NCBI GenBank assembly: GCA_041392205.1
Contig: JAWKMO010000006.1
Span: 62,001-126,000 of the forward strand
Length of the DNA stretch: 64,000 bases
Reading direction: 5' to 3'
Source of the DNA: Halomarinibacterium sp041392205
GTDB taxonomy: Bacteria > Bacteroidota > Bacteroidia > Flavobacteriales > Flavobacteriaceae
Shown: positions 8,330-17,163 of the stretch, in pieces
Layout of the letters: every line of letters begins with the position of its first letter
How positions within the stretch are numbered: position 1 is the first letter of the stretch
The notes under the pieces: generated by a model
Databases searched by the model: none
What the model saw: the letters and a program-made list of their open reading frames with translations, nothing else
What the model was told of the DNA's origin: nothing
Program-made: the position numbers and the translations under genes

Positions 8330-9331
8330 ATGATTCTAGTTACTGGCGGCACAGGATTGGTGGGAGCACATTTGCTCTACCATTTGTTATTACAGCATCC
8401 CAAGGTAAGGGCAACGCACCGAACTTCTAGTGATTTAAATTCGGTAAAAAAAGTGTTTTCATATTATACGAAGGATTACGAAAGTCTTTATAGTAACATT
8501 GAATGGGTGGAAGCCAATATCACCGAAATTCCTGCGCTTACCAATGCTTTTAAAGGCATTTCACGGGTCTATCACTGTGCTGCTTTTATTAGTTTTAACC
8601 CCAAACATTATTATGCCTTAAAAAAAGCGAATATGGAAGGCACCGCTCATGTAGTCAATCTTTGCTTAGCTAATCGTGTAAAAAAACTTTGCTACGTTAG
8701 TTCCATTGCTACACTTGGCAAAACGCTTGATGGCACTAGTATTAACGAGGAAACCCTCTGGAATCCGGAAGATAAAAACAGTGTGTATTCCATTACCAAA
8801 TACGGCGCCGAAATGGAGGTTTGGAGAGGCACTCAAGAAGGTTTGGATGCGGTAATTGTAAATCCAGGAGTAATTTTAGGCGAAGGATATTGGCGCTCTG
8901 GAAGCGGTGCTTTAATTACAAGAGTAGCCAAAGGCATGCACTATTATACCCAAGGCAGTACTGGTTTTGTGGATGTGCAGGATGTAATACGAGTTATGAT
9001 TAAATTAATGGAAAGCAACATTGTAAACGAACGTTACCTTCTTGTTTCAGAAAACCTCGAATACAAAGAATTTTTAAGCATCGCAAGTCACGCCTTTGGG
9101 AAAGAAGCCCCTTTAAAAAGTATTTCAAAAAGAGTTATGCTATGGGCAAGTGCTATGGATTGGCTTTGGGCAAAACTCTTTGGAACAAAAAGACGCTTAC
9201 TAAAACCCATCGTGTTATCTATGTTTACCTATTCAAAATACAATGCATCCAAAGTTGAAAAGCAACTCGAATTTCAATTTACCCCCTTAGAAAAAACGAT
9301 GAGACGAATTGCAAAAAACTATAAAAATTAA
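8330..9331 (+). CDS. NAD-dependent epimerase/dehydratase (extended SDR)
   Basis: This is a cytoplasmic NAD(P)-dependent oxidoreductase or epimerase of 333 residues. The Rossmann glycine motif TGGTGLVG is at residues 5-12 and the catalytic YxxxK is seen as YSITK. The substrate is unknown; relatives act on nucleotide sugars, dihydroflavonol-like compounds or sterols. The start at 8330 puts the first beta strand (MILVTGG) at the N-terminus. An upstream in-frame start at 8297 would add 11 hydrophobic residues and is less likely. Its end overlaps the convergent DUF4296 gene by four bases. Confidence 0.82.
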   Translation: MILVTGGTGLVGAHLLYHLLLQHPKVRATHRTSSDLNSVKKVFSYYTKDYESLYSNIEWVEANITEIPALTNAFKGISRVYHCAAFISFNPKHYYALKKANMEGTAHVVNLCLANRVKKLCYVSSIATLGKTLDGTSINEETLWNPEDKNSVYSITKYGAEMEVWRGTQEGLDAVIVNPGVILGEGYWRSGSGALITRVAKGMHYYTQGSTGFVDVQDVIRVMIKLMESNIVNERYLLVSENLEYKEFLSIASHAFGKEAPLKSISKRVMLWASAMDWLWAKLFGTKRRLLKPIVLSMFTYSKYNASKVEKQLEFQFTPLEKTMRRIAKNYKN

Positions 9332-9777
9332 TTTTGAACTGGTGAAATTTCAATCCCTTTGGGTAGTGAATCGTTTTCTTCTTTACGTTTTTGACGTACC
9401 GCTTCAAGACTATCTTTTCGTTTTTTTGCTTCGGTCACAATAAGTGTGTCCAGTTCCCTTTTTTGAACAACCATACGTTCTTCTACTTCCTTAAGAATAG
9501 CAATATATTCGTTCATTTGCGAGGCATAATAAGCATTGCTCTGTGCAAACTGAAGGCTGTCAATTCCAAACTTTCTATAAATTAATGAATCCAGCTCCAC
9601 GACATCGTCCCTCATGACTCTATTGTTAATGCTTCTGGCTGAATTGCCTAAATAAGCCTCTTTTAAAATTTCAATCATTTTTTCTTTGGCAATTAAATTT
9701 TTTGGTTTTTCAGGCCTTTCTACCTCTTGGCAAGCAACCATTACAAAAAAAATAAATACCCAACTTACCAATTTCAT
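9328..9777 (-). CDS. DUF4296 lipoprotein
   Basis: This small lipoprotein has 149 residues, with signal and lipobox MVACQ (Cys at about 16). The body matches the Bacteroidota DUF4296 family: a segment KNLIAKEKMIEILKEAYL, the conserved DSLIYRKFGIDSLQFAQSN region, and a charged coiled tail. Its function is unknown, and it should be anchored in the cell envelope. In flavobacteria it commonly lies next to dihydroorotase, as here. The leader between the two genes carries a 71-bp repeat also found before the deiminase gene at 28135. Confidence 0.82.
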   Translation of the reverse strand: MKLVSWVFIFFVMVACQEVERPEKPKNLIAKEKMIEILKEAYLGNSARSINNRVMRDDVVELDSLIYRKFGIDSLQFAQSNAYYASQMNEYIAILKEVEERMVVQKRELDTLIVTEAKKRKDSLEAVRQKRKEENDSLPKGIEISPVQN

Positions 9778-9845
9778 CTGTATAAAATATTTGATAAAAC
9801 AGAAGTCCCAATCCCACCTTTACGTTGGGATAGAATGCCCAAAAT
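9775..9845 (-). repeat. 71-bp leader repeat, copy 1
   Basis: This stretch runs from the DUF4296 start codon upstream and aligns along its length with 28133-28203, in front of the unrelated deiminase gene. It contains a hairpin (ATCCCA 9811-9816 with TGGGAT 9826-9831) and a shared block GAATGCC. One stem pair differs between the copies in a compensatory way (A-T here, T-A in the other), which supports a conserved RNA or DNA hairpin. Confidence 0.6.
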
Positions 9846-9885
9846 ATGCTTAATTAATGCGTTTGAAAAATTTCTAATGGGCATT

Positions 9886-11232
9886 TCAAGATCTATTAAA
9901 TGTTAAACGCTCCCCAAGGGTTCGATGCGGAAATTTACCATTTTCAAAAGCAACAACCCCATTTACTAAGGTATATCTAACCCTCGATTTAAAGGTAGTC
10001 CCTTCAAAGGGAGACCAGCCACAATGGTATAAAATGTTTTCTTTATTTACTGCCCATGGGGCATTAAGATCTACCAAAACCAAATCGGCTTTGTAGCCTT
10101 TTCGTATAAAGCCACGGTCTTTTATTTGAAACAAAATCGCCGGGTTATGTGCAAACTTCTCTACAATTTTTTCCAACGAAATCATTCCTTTATGATGCAT
10201 TTCCAATAAAGCCACCAAGGCATGTTGCACCAAAGGTCCTCCCGATGGAGCTTTGGTATACACTTGATTTTTTTCTTCTAAGGTGTGTGGCGCATGATCT
10301 GTAGCAATAACATCAATACGGTCATCCAACAACGCTTTCCATAGCCCCTCTTTGTCCTTTTGGGATTTTACGGCAGGATTCCACTTTATTTTGTTGCCTT
10401 TTGAAACATAATCTTCTTCCGTAAACCAAAGGTGATGAATGCATACTTCGGAAGTAATTTTTTTATCGGCAAGAGTTCCTTTTTTACTAAAAAGATGCGT
10501 CTCTTTTTCGGTAGAAAGGTGAAATACATGCAATCGTGCTCCTGTTTTTTTAGCTAATTCAATGGCTTTTGAAGAAGAAATGTAACATGCTTCCTCACTT
10601 CGAATAAGGGGGTGTTTTGTAACGGGAATATTTTCTCCGTATTCAGCAATATACATTGCCAAATTGTTTTTAATAGTGGTTTCATCTTCACAATGAGCCG
10701 AAATTAAAAGCTTGGTACTTTTGAATATTTTTTCCAAAACCATAGGGTCATCAACCAGCATATCTCCTGTGGAGGAGCCTAAAAACAATTTTAATCCTGC
10801 TACTTTGGTGTCGTCCACTTTTAAAATTTCATCTAAGTTATGATTGGTTCCTCCAAACATAAAAGAGTAGTTGGCCCAAGAAGTTTGTCCTGCCCTACTA
10901 AATTTTTCTTCCAATAATGCTAGGGTCGTAGCTTGAGGCACTGTGTTGGGCATTTCAATAAAAGAGGTGATTCCTCCAGCTACAGCAGCTTTCGATTCAC
11001 TTTCAATAGTAGCTTTGTGGGTAAGTCCAGGCTCACGAAAATGCACTTGATCGTCTATCATCCCTGGCAAAAGGTAGAGGCCATCTGCTTCAATAACTTG
11101 AGTATCTGAAGATTTACTACTGATACTTTCCGCAATTTCTGAAATACGATCCCCTTCAATAAGCACATCGCCATTAAAGATTTTCCCCTCATTAACCACA
11201 TTGGCATTTTTAATTAATACCTGTTTGATCAT
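9886..11232 (-). CDS. pyrC: dihydroorotase (class I)
   Basis: Dihydroorotase catalyses the reversible cyclisation of N-carbamoyl-aspartate to dihydroorotate in pyrimidine synthesis. The protein has 448 residues. The metal-binding HxH of the amidohydrolase fold is altered to the HFREPG signature region at 64-69 (DDQVHFREPG). Further metal ligands are expected at the His residues in LISAHCEDE and LHVFHLST, and the catalytic DHAPH lies at about residue 312. It overlaps the upstream glycosyltransferase gene by four bases (ATGA), so the two are co-translated. Allantoinase is the main alternative within the family; the Bacteroidota context favours dihydroorotase. Confidence 0.9.
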   Translation of the reverse strand: MIKQVLIKNANVVNEGKIFNGDVLIEGDRISEIAESISSKSSDTQVIEADGLYLLPGMIDDQVHFREPGLTHKATIESESKAAVAGGITSFIEMPNTVPQATTLALLEEKFSRAGQTSWANYSFMFGGTNHNLDEILKVDDTKVAGLKLFLGSSTGDMLVDDPMVLEKIFKSTKLLISAHCEDETTIKNNLAMYIAEYGENIPVTKHPLIRSEEACYISSSKAIELAKKTGARLHVFHLSTEKETHLFSKKGTLADKKITSEVCIHHLWFTEEDYVSKGNKIKWNPAVKSQKDKEGLWKALLDDRIDVIATDHAPHTLEEKNQVYTKAPSGGPLVQHALVALLEMHHKGMISLEKIVEKFAHNPAILFQIKDRGFIRKGYKADLVLVDLNAPWAVNKENILYHCGWSPFEGTTFKSRVRYTLVNGVVAFENGKFPHRTLGERLTFNRS

Positions 11233-11978
11233 ATTTCTAGTATTTTAAACAAACTTTTTATTTTCATAGAAATAACTCCAAAAATGGCTTCTGAAATTAT
11301 GCCTTTGCTCATTTTTGATGCTCCTTTAGTTCTATCGGTAAATATAATGGGAACTTCGGTTATTTTGAATTTGCTAAGGTACGCTTTGTATTTCATTTCT
11401 ATTTGAAAGGCATACCCCATAAATTTAATTTTATCCAAATTAATTTTTTTTAAAACCGAACGTCTATAGCACATAAAACCCGCCGTAGTATCATAAAGAT
11501 CCATACCGGTTATAAACCGCACATATTTTGAGGCCAACCAAGACATTAATACACGACTCATAGGCCAGTTTACAACATTCACTCCGGTTTTATACCGCGA
11601 CCCAATAGCAATATCATTCCCTTCTTTTTCACAGGCATTATAAAGTCGAATAAGATCGTTTGGGTTATGAGAGAAATCAGCATCCATCTCAAATATGTAG
11701 GCATAATTAGATGCTAAGGCCCATTTAAAGCCTAAAATGTAAGCGCTTCCTAACCCTAATTTCCCTTGGCGTTGTTCTAGAAAAAGTTTTTCTGGAAATT
11801 CTACCATCAGTTCTTTAACTTTTAAAGCCGTTAAATCTGGAGAATTATCGTCTACAACAAGCACATGAAATTGTTTTTGTAACGAAAATATATTTCGAAG
11901 TAACTTTTCGATATTATCAATCTCATTGTAGGTAGGTATGATCACTAAGGCGTTTGCCATGCTCCCAATTTTGGGCAA
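11229..11978 (-). CDS. polyprenol monophosphomannose synthase-like glycosyltransferase (GT2)
   Basis: This glycosyltransferase of 249 residues has the GT2/GT-A fold. It shows the N-terminal VIIPTYNE strand-turn (about 12-19), the acidic DDNSP, and the metal/nucleotide motif EMDADFSHNP. By family it transfers a sugar from a nucleotide donor to a polyprenyl phosphate at the inner membrane, supplying lipid-linked mannose or a similar sugar, perhaps for the O-glycosylation common in Bacteroidota. No C-terminal membrane anchor is visible, so it resembles the short, soluble DPM1-like form. It overlaps dihydroorotase by four bases. Confidence 0.88.
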   Translation of the reverse strand: MPKIGSMANALVIIPTYNEIDNIEKLLRNIFSLQKQFHVLVVDDNSPDLTALKVKELMVEFPEKLFLEQRQGKLGLGSAYILGFKWALASNYAYIFEMDADFSHNPNDLIRLYNACEKEGNDIAIGSRYKTGVNVVNWPMSRVLMSWLASKYVRFITGMDLYDTTAGFMCYRRSVLKKINLDKIKFMGYAFQIEMKYKAYLSKFKITEVPIIFTDRTKGASKMSKGIISEAIFGVISMKIKSLFKILEI

Positions 11979-12064
11979 ATGTACCTCTTTTTTAAAGATT
12001 GTAAAGAGTATGAAAAGCCCATTTAAGAAAAATTTATTACTTCTTAAAATAAAGCTATTTAAAT

Positions 12065-12769
12065 ATGGTTTTAATTATCTTGACTAAATTTCTCTTAATT
12101 TTATACTTTCATTACACCCACTTCATGGAAGAACGTTTGGTAGAAAATAAAGATTGGATAATTCTTCTTTTAGGAAGTATTTTTATACTCTTGGCTATTG
12201 TTAGAGCCAAATTCCCAAGAAGATTTCGTGAATTTATACTACTCCCTATCACCAATAAATATTTTAGTATTGAAGGCAGAAGCAACGAAGTAACCCATCC
12301 CTTTAGTGTCTTGCTTTTTTTGGTTCAAGCCCTTTCCTTTTCTTTATTTATTTGTTTATTGATACCCATCTTTGAGGTTTCATTAGAAAATTCTCCCATG
12401 TTATTTTTACAGGTTTTTACAGGATATACGGGGCTTGTTTTAACAAAGTTTTACGTCGAAAAATTAATTGCTCATATTGTAAATATCGAAAAGGTCGTTC
12501 AAGAATATCTTTATGAAAAATTGAGTTACCTTAATTTAATTTCGATTGTGCTCTTTATCACAAACCTAATTTTTTACTTTGTCTATCTTCCAAATACCGC
12601 TACACTGCTAATAATCCTTCTTTTTTTCGTTTTTTTGTACGCTATCGCTTTATTATCAAGTATTAAAAAAAACACTCCTTTAATTTTACAGAATTTCTTC
12701 TATTTTATTTTATATCTTTGCGCACTTGAATTTGCACCCTATATAATACTCTATAAATTAGTTGTGTAA
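12065..12769 (+). CDS. DUF4271 integral membrane protein
   Basis: This membrane protein of 234 residues has about six hydrophobic segments (roughly 5-20, 28-46, 80-100, 110-130, 155-178, 182-203, 208-230). The layout and the position immediately before hemD match the Bacteroidota DUF4271 family, of unknown function. A second possible start is the Met at about residue 20 (MEERLVENKD). The gene ends 22 bases before hemD. A TATCTTTG -7-like sequence at 12713-12720 inside its 3' end could be a private promoter for hemD, but no clear -33 box accompanies it. Confidence 0.75.
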   Translation: MVLIILTKFLLILYFHYTHFMEERLVENKDWIILLLGSIFILLAIVRAKFPRRFREFILLPITNKYFSIEGRSNEVTHPFSVLLFLVQALSFSLFICLLIPIFEVSLENSPMLFLQVFTGYTGLVLTKFYVEKLIAHIVNIEKVVQEYLYEKLSYLNLISIVLFITNLIFYFVYLPNTATLLIILLFFVFLYAIALLSSIKKNTPLILQNFFYFILYLCALEFAPYIILYKLVV

Positions 12770-12791
12770 TTTTGGGTTAAAAAACTAGCTT

Positions 12792-13541
12792 ATGAAGGTG
12801 AAAACTATTTTGGTGTCTCAACCAGAACCTAAAGTTGAAAATTCTCCCTATTTCGATTTAATTGAAAAGCAAAAAGTAAAAATAGACTTTAGGCCTTTTA
12901 TCCATGTTGAAGGGGTTTCAAGTAAAGATGTTCGGGGGCAAAAAATTGATTTAACCCAATTTTCAGCTATTATTTTAACCAGTAGAAATTCTGTAGATCA
13001 TTTTTTCAGAATTGCTGAAGAACTCCGTTTTAAAGTGCCCGATACCATGAAGTATTTTTGCCAAAGCGAAGCGGTAGCATTTTACCTTCAAAAATATGTG
13101 GTCTATAGAAAACGTAAGATTTATGTCGGAAAAAGTAGTTTTACTGAGTTATCTCCACTCATAAAAAAATATAAAACCGAAAAGTTTTTACTCCCCTCTT
13201 CCGATAAATTAAAACCTGAAGCCCCTTTGGTTTTAAATGAACTTGGGGTCGATTGGAAACAAGGTATTTTTTATAAAACAGTAACCAGTGACCTTTCCGA
13301 TTTACGAGATGTGTATTATGATATTTTGGTGTTTTTTAGTCCTAGTGGAATTCAATCTTTGTTAGAAAATTTTCCAGATTTTAAACAAAATGAAACCCGA
13401 ATTGCTGTTTTTGGAAATACTACCATTAAAGCTGCTACAGACAACGGTTTGCGTGTGGATATTAAAGCTCCCACTCCCGAAACGCCTTCTATGACGATGG
13501 CACTGGAAAAATACATTAAAGAAGTAAACGGAAAAAAATAA
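12792..13541 (+). CDS. hemD: uroporphyrinogen-III synthase
   Basis: HemD closes hydroxymethylbilane to uroporphyrinogen III with inversion of ring D, the branch point to haem and other tetrapyrroles. At 249 residues the length is typical. The family is poorly conserved. The visible marks are the AIILTSRNSVDHFF block (about 56-70), YFCQSEAVAFYL, and the C-terminal DILVFFSPSGIQSLLENF and IAVFGNTTIKAA segments, which are standard for HemD. It follows DUF4271 and ends at a strong terminator shared with pckA. Confidence 0.88.
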   Translation: MKVKTILVSQPEPKVENSPYFDLIEKQKVKIDFRPFIHVEGVSSKDVRGQKIDLTQFSAIILTSRNSVDHFFRIAEELRFKVPDTMKYFCQSEAVAFYLQKYVVYRKRKIYVGKSSFTELSPLIKKYKTEKFLLPSSDKLKPEAPLVLNELGVDWKQGIFYKTVTSDLSDLRDVYYDILVFFSPSGIQSLLENFPDFKQNETRIAVFGNTTIKAATDNGLRVDIKAPTPETPSMTMALEKYIKEVNGKK

Positions 13542-13560
13542 ATTTAATCTTATACCAATA

Positions 13561-13590
13561 AAAAAGGCTTCCTTAAGGAAGCCTTTTTTT
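13561..13590. terminator. bidirectional terminator between hemD and pckA
   Basis: A 12-bp perfect stem (AAAAAGGCTTCC with GGAAGCCTTTTT) with a TTAA loop lies between the convergent ends of hemD and pckA. A and T tracts flank it on both sides. Confidence 0.9.
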
Positions 13591-13605
13591 AGATCTCTAA
13601 TTTAA

Positions 13606-15213
13606 TTACACTAGCGGTCCCCCTTTTAAAATTTCTTCATTAGCAAAGGCTTCAAATTTTTTGAAATTTTCTTTAAATGAATTAGCCAATTTATGTGCTG
13701 TTTTGTAATATGCTTCATCATTGTTCCAGGTTTGCCTTGGGCTTAACACGCTTGTGGGCACATTAGGACAAGTTCTTGGCAATTGAACTCCAAAAACGGA
13801 ATGCACATGATAGTTGTTTTTATTAGCTTCTTCCAAAGACCCATTTAATGCAGCCGTAATCATCGCACGGGTATATTTTAATTTCATTCGGTGACCAATG
13901 CCATAAGGTCCTCCTGTCCATCCGGTATTAATTAACCACACATGAACGCCAGCCTCCTGCATTTTTTTACTTAACATTTCGGCATATTTTGTAGGATGAA
14001 GTGGCATAAAAGGGGCTCCAAAACACGCCGAAAAACTAGGAACAGGTTCAGTAATACCTGCTTCTGTACCCGCTACTTTTGCGGTGTAGCCACTTATAAA
14101 ATGATATGCCGCTTGTCCTGGCGTTAACTTTGAAATAGGAGGTAGTACCCCGAAAGCATCAGCAGTTAAAAAGAAAATATTTTTTGGGTTTTTACCAATA
14201 GATGGCACTTGAATATTATCAATATGATATATAGGATAACTTACACGAGTATTTTGTGTAATGGAAATATCTGCAAAATCTACTTCCCCATTTTCATTCA
14301 TAATCACGTTCTCCAATATAGCACCGGGTTTAATAGCTCGGTAGATATCGGGTTCGTTTTCTTCGGAAAGATTAATTACCTTAGCATAACAGCCTCCTTC
14401 AAAATTAAATACCGTATTTTCTGCAGTCCATCCATGCTCGTCATCTCCAATAAGTTTTCTATCGGGATCTGCCGAAAGTGTTGTTTTTCCAGTACCAGAA
14501 AGGCCAAAGAAAATAGCTGTTTCACCATCTTCTCCTACATTGGCAGAGCAATGCATAGGCAAGGTGTTTTTAAACACCGGAAGAATGAAATTTAAGGCTG
14601 AGAAAATTCCTTTTTTTATTTCACCCGTATAACCTGTTCCACCTATTAAAGCAATTTTCTTGGTGAAATTTAAAATGGCAAAGTTGTGTTGTCTTGTTCC
14701 ATCTCTGTCTGGCACTGCCATAAAACTTGGTGCATTCACAATAAGCCATTCGGGTGTAAAGTTCTTCAATTCATTTTCCTCGGGACGCAAAAACATATTA
14801 TAAGCAAACATATTGCTCCAAGGGTGTTCTGTAATCACTCGAATGTTCAAGCGATAATTTGGGTCTGCACAAGCAAAACTATCTCGAACATACACTTCTT
14901 TACCCGAAAGATATTCGGTAACTCGGTTGTAAAGTGCATCAAAACTAGCAGGGTCAAAAGGAATATTAATATTTCCCCACCAAACCTTATCCTTGGTAAT
15001 GTCATCTTTTACAATAAATCGATCTTGTGGTGATCTTCCTGTAAATTCTCCTGTATTAACCGCAAGTGCCCCCGTGTTTGCTTCTTTTCCTTGTCCTTTT
15101 TGAAGTGTTTCCTCGTGAAGTTGCTCCGAAGATAGTTGGTATTTTACTGTTGCATTCTTGATTCCGTAAGATTCTATCGAAATCGTTTTCGTAGCGTGGC
15201 CGTTATCTACCAT
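13606..15213 (-). CDS. pckA: phosphoenolpyruvate carboxykinase (ATP)
   Basis: PckA converts oxaloacetate and ATP to phosphoenolpyruvate, CO2 and ADP, the first committed step of gluconeogenesis. The protein has 535 residues, normal for the ATP-dependent family. The P-loop GLSGTGKTTLS (about residue 235-245), the kinase-2-like IGDDEHGW, and the substrate segment NTGEFTGRSPQDRF near the N-terminus are all intact. A -7 type sequence TATTTTTG lies about 20-28 bases before the start (15234-15241), though I see no good -33 box. It is a single-gene unit. Confidence 0.97.
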   Translation of the reverse strand: MVDNGHATKTISIESYGIKNATVKYQLSSEQLHEETLQKGQGKEANTGALAVNTGEFTGRSPQDRFIVKDDITKDKVWWGNINIPFDPASFDALYNRVTEYLSGKEVYVRDSFACADPNYRLNIRVITEHPWSNMFAYNMFLRPEENELKNFTPEWLIVNAPSFMAVPDRDGTRQHNFAILNFTKKIALIGGTGYTGEIKKGIFSALNFILPVFKNTLPMHCSANVGEDGETAIFFGLSGTGKTTLSADPDRKLIGDDEHGWTAENTVFNFEGGCYAKVINLSEENEPDIYRAIKPGAILENVIMNENGEVDFADISITQNTRVSYPIYHIDNIQVPSIGKNPKNIFFLTADAFGVLPPISKLTPGQAAYHFISGYTAKVAGTEAGITEPVPSFSACFGAPFMPLHPTKYAEMLSKKMQEAGVHVWLINTGWTGGPYGIGHRMKLKYTRAMITAALNGSLEEANKNNYHVHSVFGVQLPRTCPNVPTSVLSPRQTWNNDEAYYKTAHKLANSFKENFKKFEAFANEEILKGGPLV

Positions 15214-15278
15214 AATATCGGGTTTTGTGACTGCAAAAATAAAAAAACCAATTGGGATAACCTTTTAAAATATCAAAT

Positions 15279-15677
15279 TTATATTTCCTTTATTTTAAAA
15301 ATTCCATACCCTAACCTTAGCCATCCCATCATAAACATAAGGCCTCCCAAAGGGGTAATAGGCCCCAAAAAATTTACCGAAAAAGGAAGTTTCGATGCCA
15401 GCGCTAACAAATAAATGGACCCAGAAAAAAATAAAATTCCGAATAGAAAAAACCGAAATACCCAAATTTGGGTGTTTTTTGATATCCCAGAAATCATCCC
15501 TAAAAAAAACAAACCAAACACATGGTACATTTGGTAGCGAACCCCTGTTTCAAAAGTTTCAATGGCTTGCGCTTCCACCAATTTTTTTAACCCATGGGCA
15601 CCAAACGCTCCAATAGCTATTGTTACAGTAGCTAATATACTTGCTGTGAAAAAGATTTTTTTGTTGAAATTGTTCAT
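15279..15677 (-). CDS. DUF423 family membrane protein
   Basis: This small membrane protein of 132 residues has four hydrophobic helices. The segments AIGAFGAHGLKK (about 22-33) and the following ETGVRYQMYHVFGLF are the signature of the DUF423/YgdD family, whose function is unknown. It is encoded between pckA and a divergently read saccharopine-dehydrogenase-like gene. The last residues run close to pckA's leader with no clear terminator between. Confidence 0.88.
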   Translation of the reverse strand: MNNFNKKIFFTASILATVTIAIGAFGAHGLKKLVEAQAIETFETGVRYQMYHVFGLFFLGMISGISKNTQIWVFRFFLFGILFFSGSIYLLALASKLPFSVNFLGPITPLGGLMFMMGWLRLGYGIFKIKEI

Positions 15678-15747
15678 CGGTTCACATGGGATTTTAGTAC
15701 TTTCGCTATGCTAAAAAAGCATTTCAAATTTACGAAAAAACAATCGA

Positions 15748-17118
15748 ATGCGTCATATTTTAATTTTAGGAGCGGGTCGCTCTGCCACTAGTTTAATTCA
15801 GTATTTATTAAACAAATCTGCCAAAGAAAATTTATTTATTACCATAGGCGATCTTTCTGAAGAGAGCGCCAAAAAATTTACGCAAGGACACCCTAATGCT
15901 GAAGGAATTCCATTTGATGTTTTTAATGAAGCACAACGAAATGAAATTATTCCTAAAAAGGATCTAGTCATTTCCATGCTTCCAGCGCATCTTCATATGG
16001 AGGCAGCAAAAGATTGTTTAAAGCACGGAATACACATGGTCACGGCATCTTATGTAAGTAAAGAAATGCAAGCCTTAGATGCCGCAGTGAAAGAAAAAGG
16101 GCTAGTTTTTATGAATGAAATAGGGGTGGATCCAGGGATAGACCATATGAGTGCCATGAAAGTAATTGATCATATTCGTGACCAAGGAGGAAAAATGCTA
16201 CTCTTTGAATCGTTTACAGGAGGCCTTATTGCTCCCGAAAGTGATGACAATCTTTGGCATTATAAATTTACATGGAACCCGAGAAATGTGGTCCTAGCGG
16301 GGCAAGGCGGGGCGGCTGAATTTATTCAAGAAGGAACCTATAAATATATTCCTTACCATCGATTATTTAGAAGAACCGAATTTATGGATATTGAAGGCCA
16401 CGGAAGATTTGAAGCCTATGCCAATAGAAACTCCTTAAAATACAGAAGCATTTATGGACTTGAAGATATTTTAACCTTGTATCGCGGTACCATGCGTCAC
16501 GTTGGTTTTAGCAAGGCATGGAATATGTTTGTTCAGCTGGGTATGACAGACGATAGTTATACTATTCCTAATTCTGAAAATCTTTCGTACCGTGCCTTTG
16601 TAAACCTTTTTTTACCCTATTCTCCAACCGATTCTGTAGAGTTAAAATTAAGGCATAATTTGAAAATTGATCAAGACGATATTATGTGGGGAAAATTGGA
16701 AGAATTGGATATTTTTAATCCCAATAAATTGATAGGGATTAAAGATGCCACCCCCGCTCAAGCCCTTCAAAAAATACTGATGGACAAATGGACATTGAAG
16801 CCCGACGATAAAGATATGATTGTGATGTACCACAAATTTGGGTACGAGCTTCATGGAACAAAAAAACAAATTGACAGTAGCATGGTGCTTATTGGTGAAG
16901 ATCAAACGCATACTGCTATGGCAAAAACCGTTGGGTTACCTGTTGCCATTGCAGCACTTAAAATACTCAATAAAGAAATTACCACCCCGGGGGTTCAAAT
17001 TCCTATTTCTAAAGAAGTTTACAACCCTATTTTGGAAGAATTAGAAACTTTCGGAATTACCTTTAACGAAAAAAACGTGGCTTATATGGGGTACAATCCC
17101 AATAACGTTCACGCATAA
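15748..17118 (+). CDS. saccharopine dehydrogenase family protein
   Basis: This NAD(P)-dependent enzyme of 456 residues resembles the C-terminal (LYS9-like) saccharopine dehydrogenase family. The dinucleotide motif ILGAGRSATS lies at about 5-14. The block NEIGVDPGIDHMSAM is the usual substrate-domain signature. Family members split saccharopine to glutamate and aminoadipate semialdehyde in lysine breakdown; bacterial members may act on other opine-like substrates. No lysine-degradation gene lies nearby, so the substrate is inferred only from the family. Confidence 0.88.
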   Translation: MRHILILGAGRSATSLIQYLLNKSAKENLFITIGDLSEESAKKFTQGHPNAEGIPFDVFNEAQRNEIIPKKDLVISMLPAHLHMEAAKDCLKHGIHMVTASYVSKEMQALDAAVKEKGLVFMNEIGVDPGIDHMSAMKVIDHIRDQGGKMLLFESFTGGLIAPESDDNLWHYKFTWNPRNVVLAGQGGAAEFIQEGTYKYIPYHRLFRRTEFMDIEGHGRFEAYANRNSLKYRSIYGLEDILTLYRGTMRHVGFSKAWNMFVQLGMTDDSYTIPNSENLSYRAFVNLFLPYSPTDSVELKLRHNLKIDQDDIMWGKLEELDIFNPNKLIGIKDATPAQALQKILMDKWTLKPDDKDMIVMYHKFGYELHGTKKQIDSSMVLIGEDQTHTAMAKTVGLPVAIAALKILNKEITTPGVQIPISKEVYNPILEELETFGITFNEKNVAYMGYNPNNVHA

Positions 17119-17146
17119 AAAAAGCCGTCGATAGACGGCTTTTTTT
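17117..17146. terminator. terminator after saccharopine dehydrogenase-like gene
   Basis: The stem AAAAAGCCGTC with GACGGCTTTTTT and a four-base loop overlaps the end of the gene. It can also serve the convergent zinc peptidase gene. Confidence 0.85.
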
Positions 17147-17163
17147 ATGCATTCTATTTTTAT

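Noticed and set aside
8224..8430. Plus-strand open frame across the palindrome into the SDR gene
   Set aside because: It overlaps the SDR gene in another frame and has no recognisable product. The stretch is explained by the remnant, repeat D and the SDR leader.
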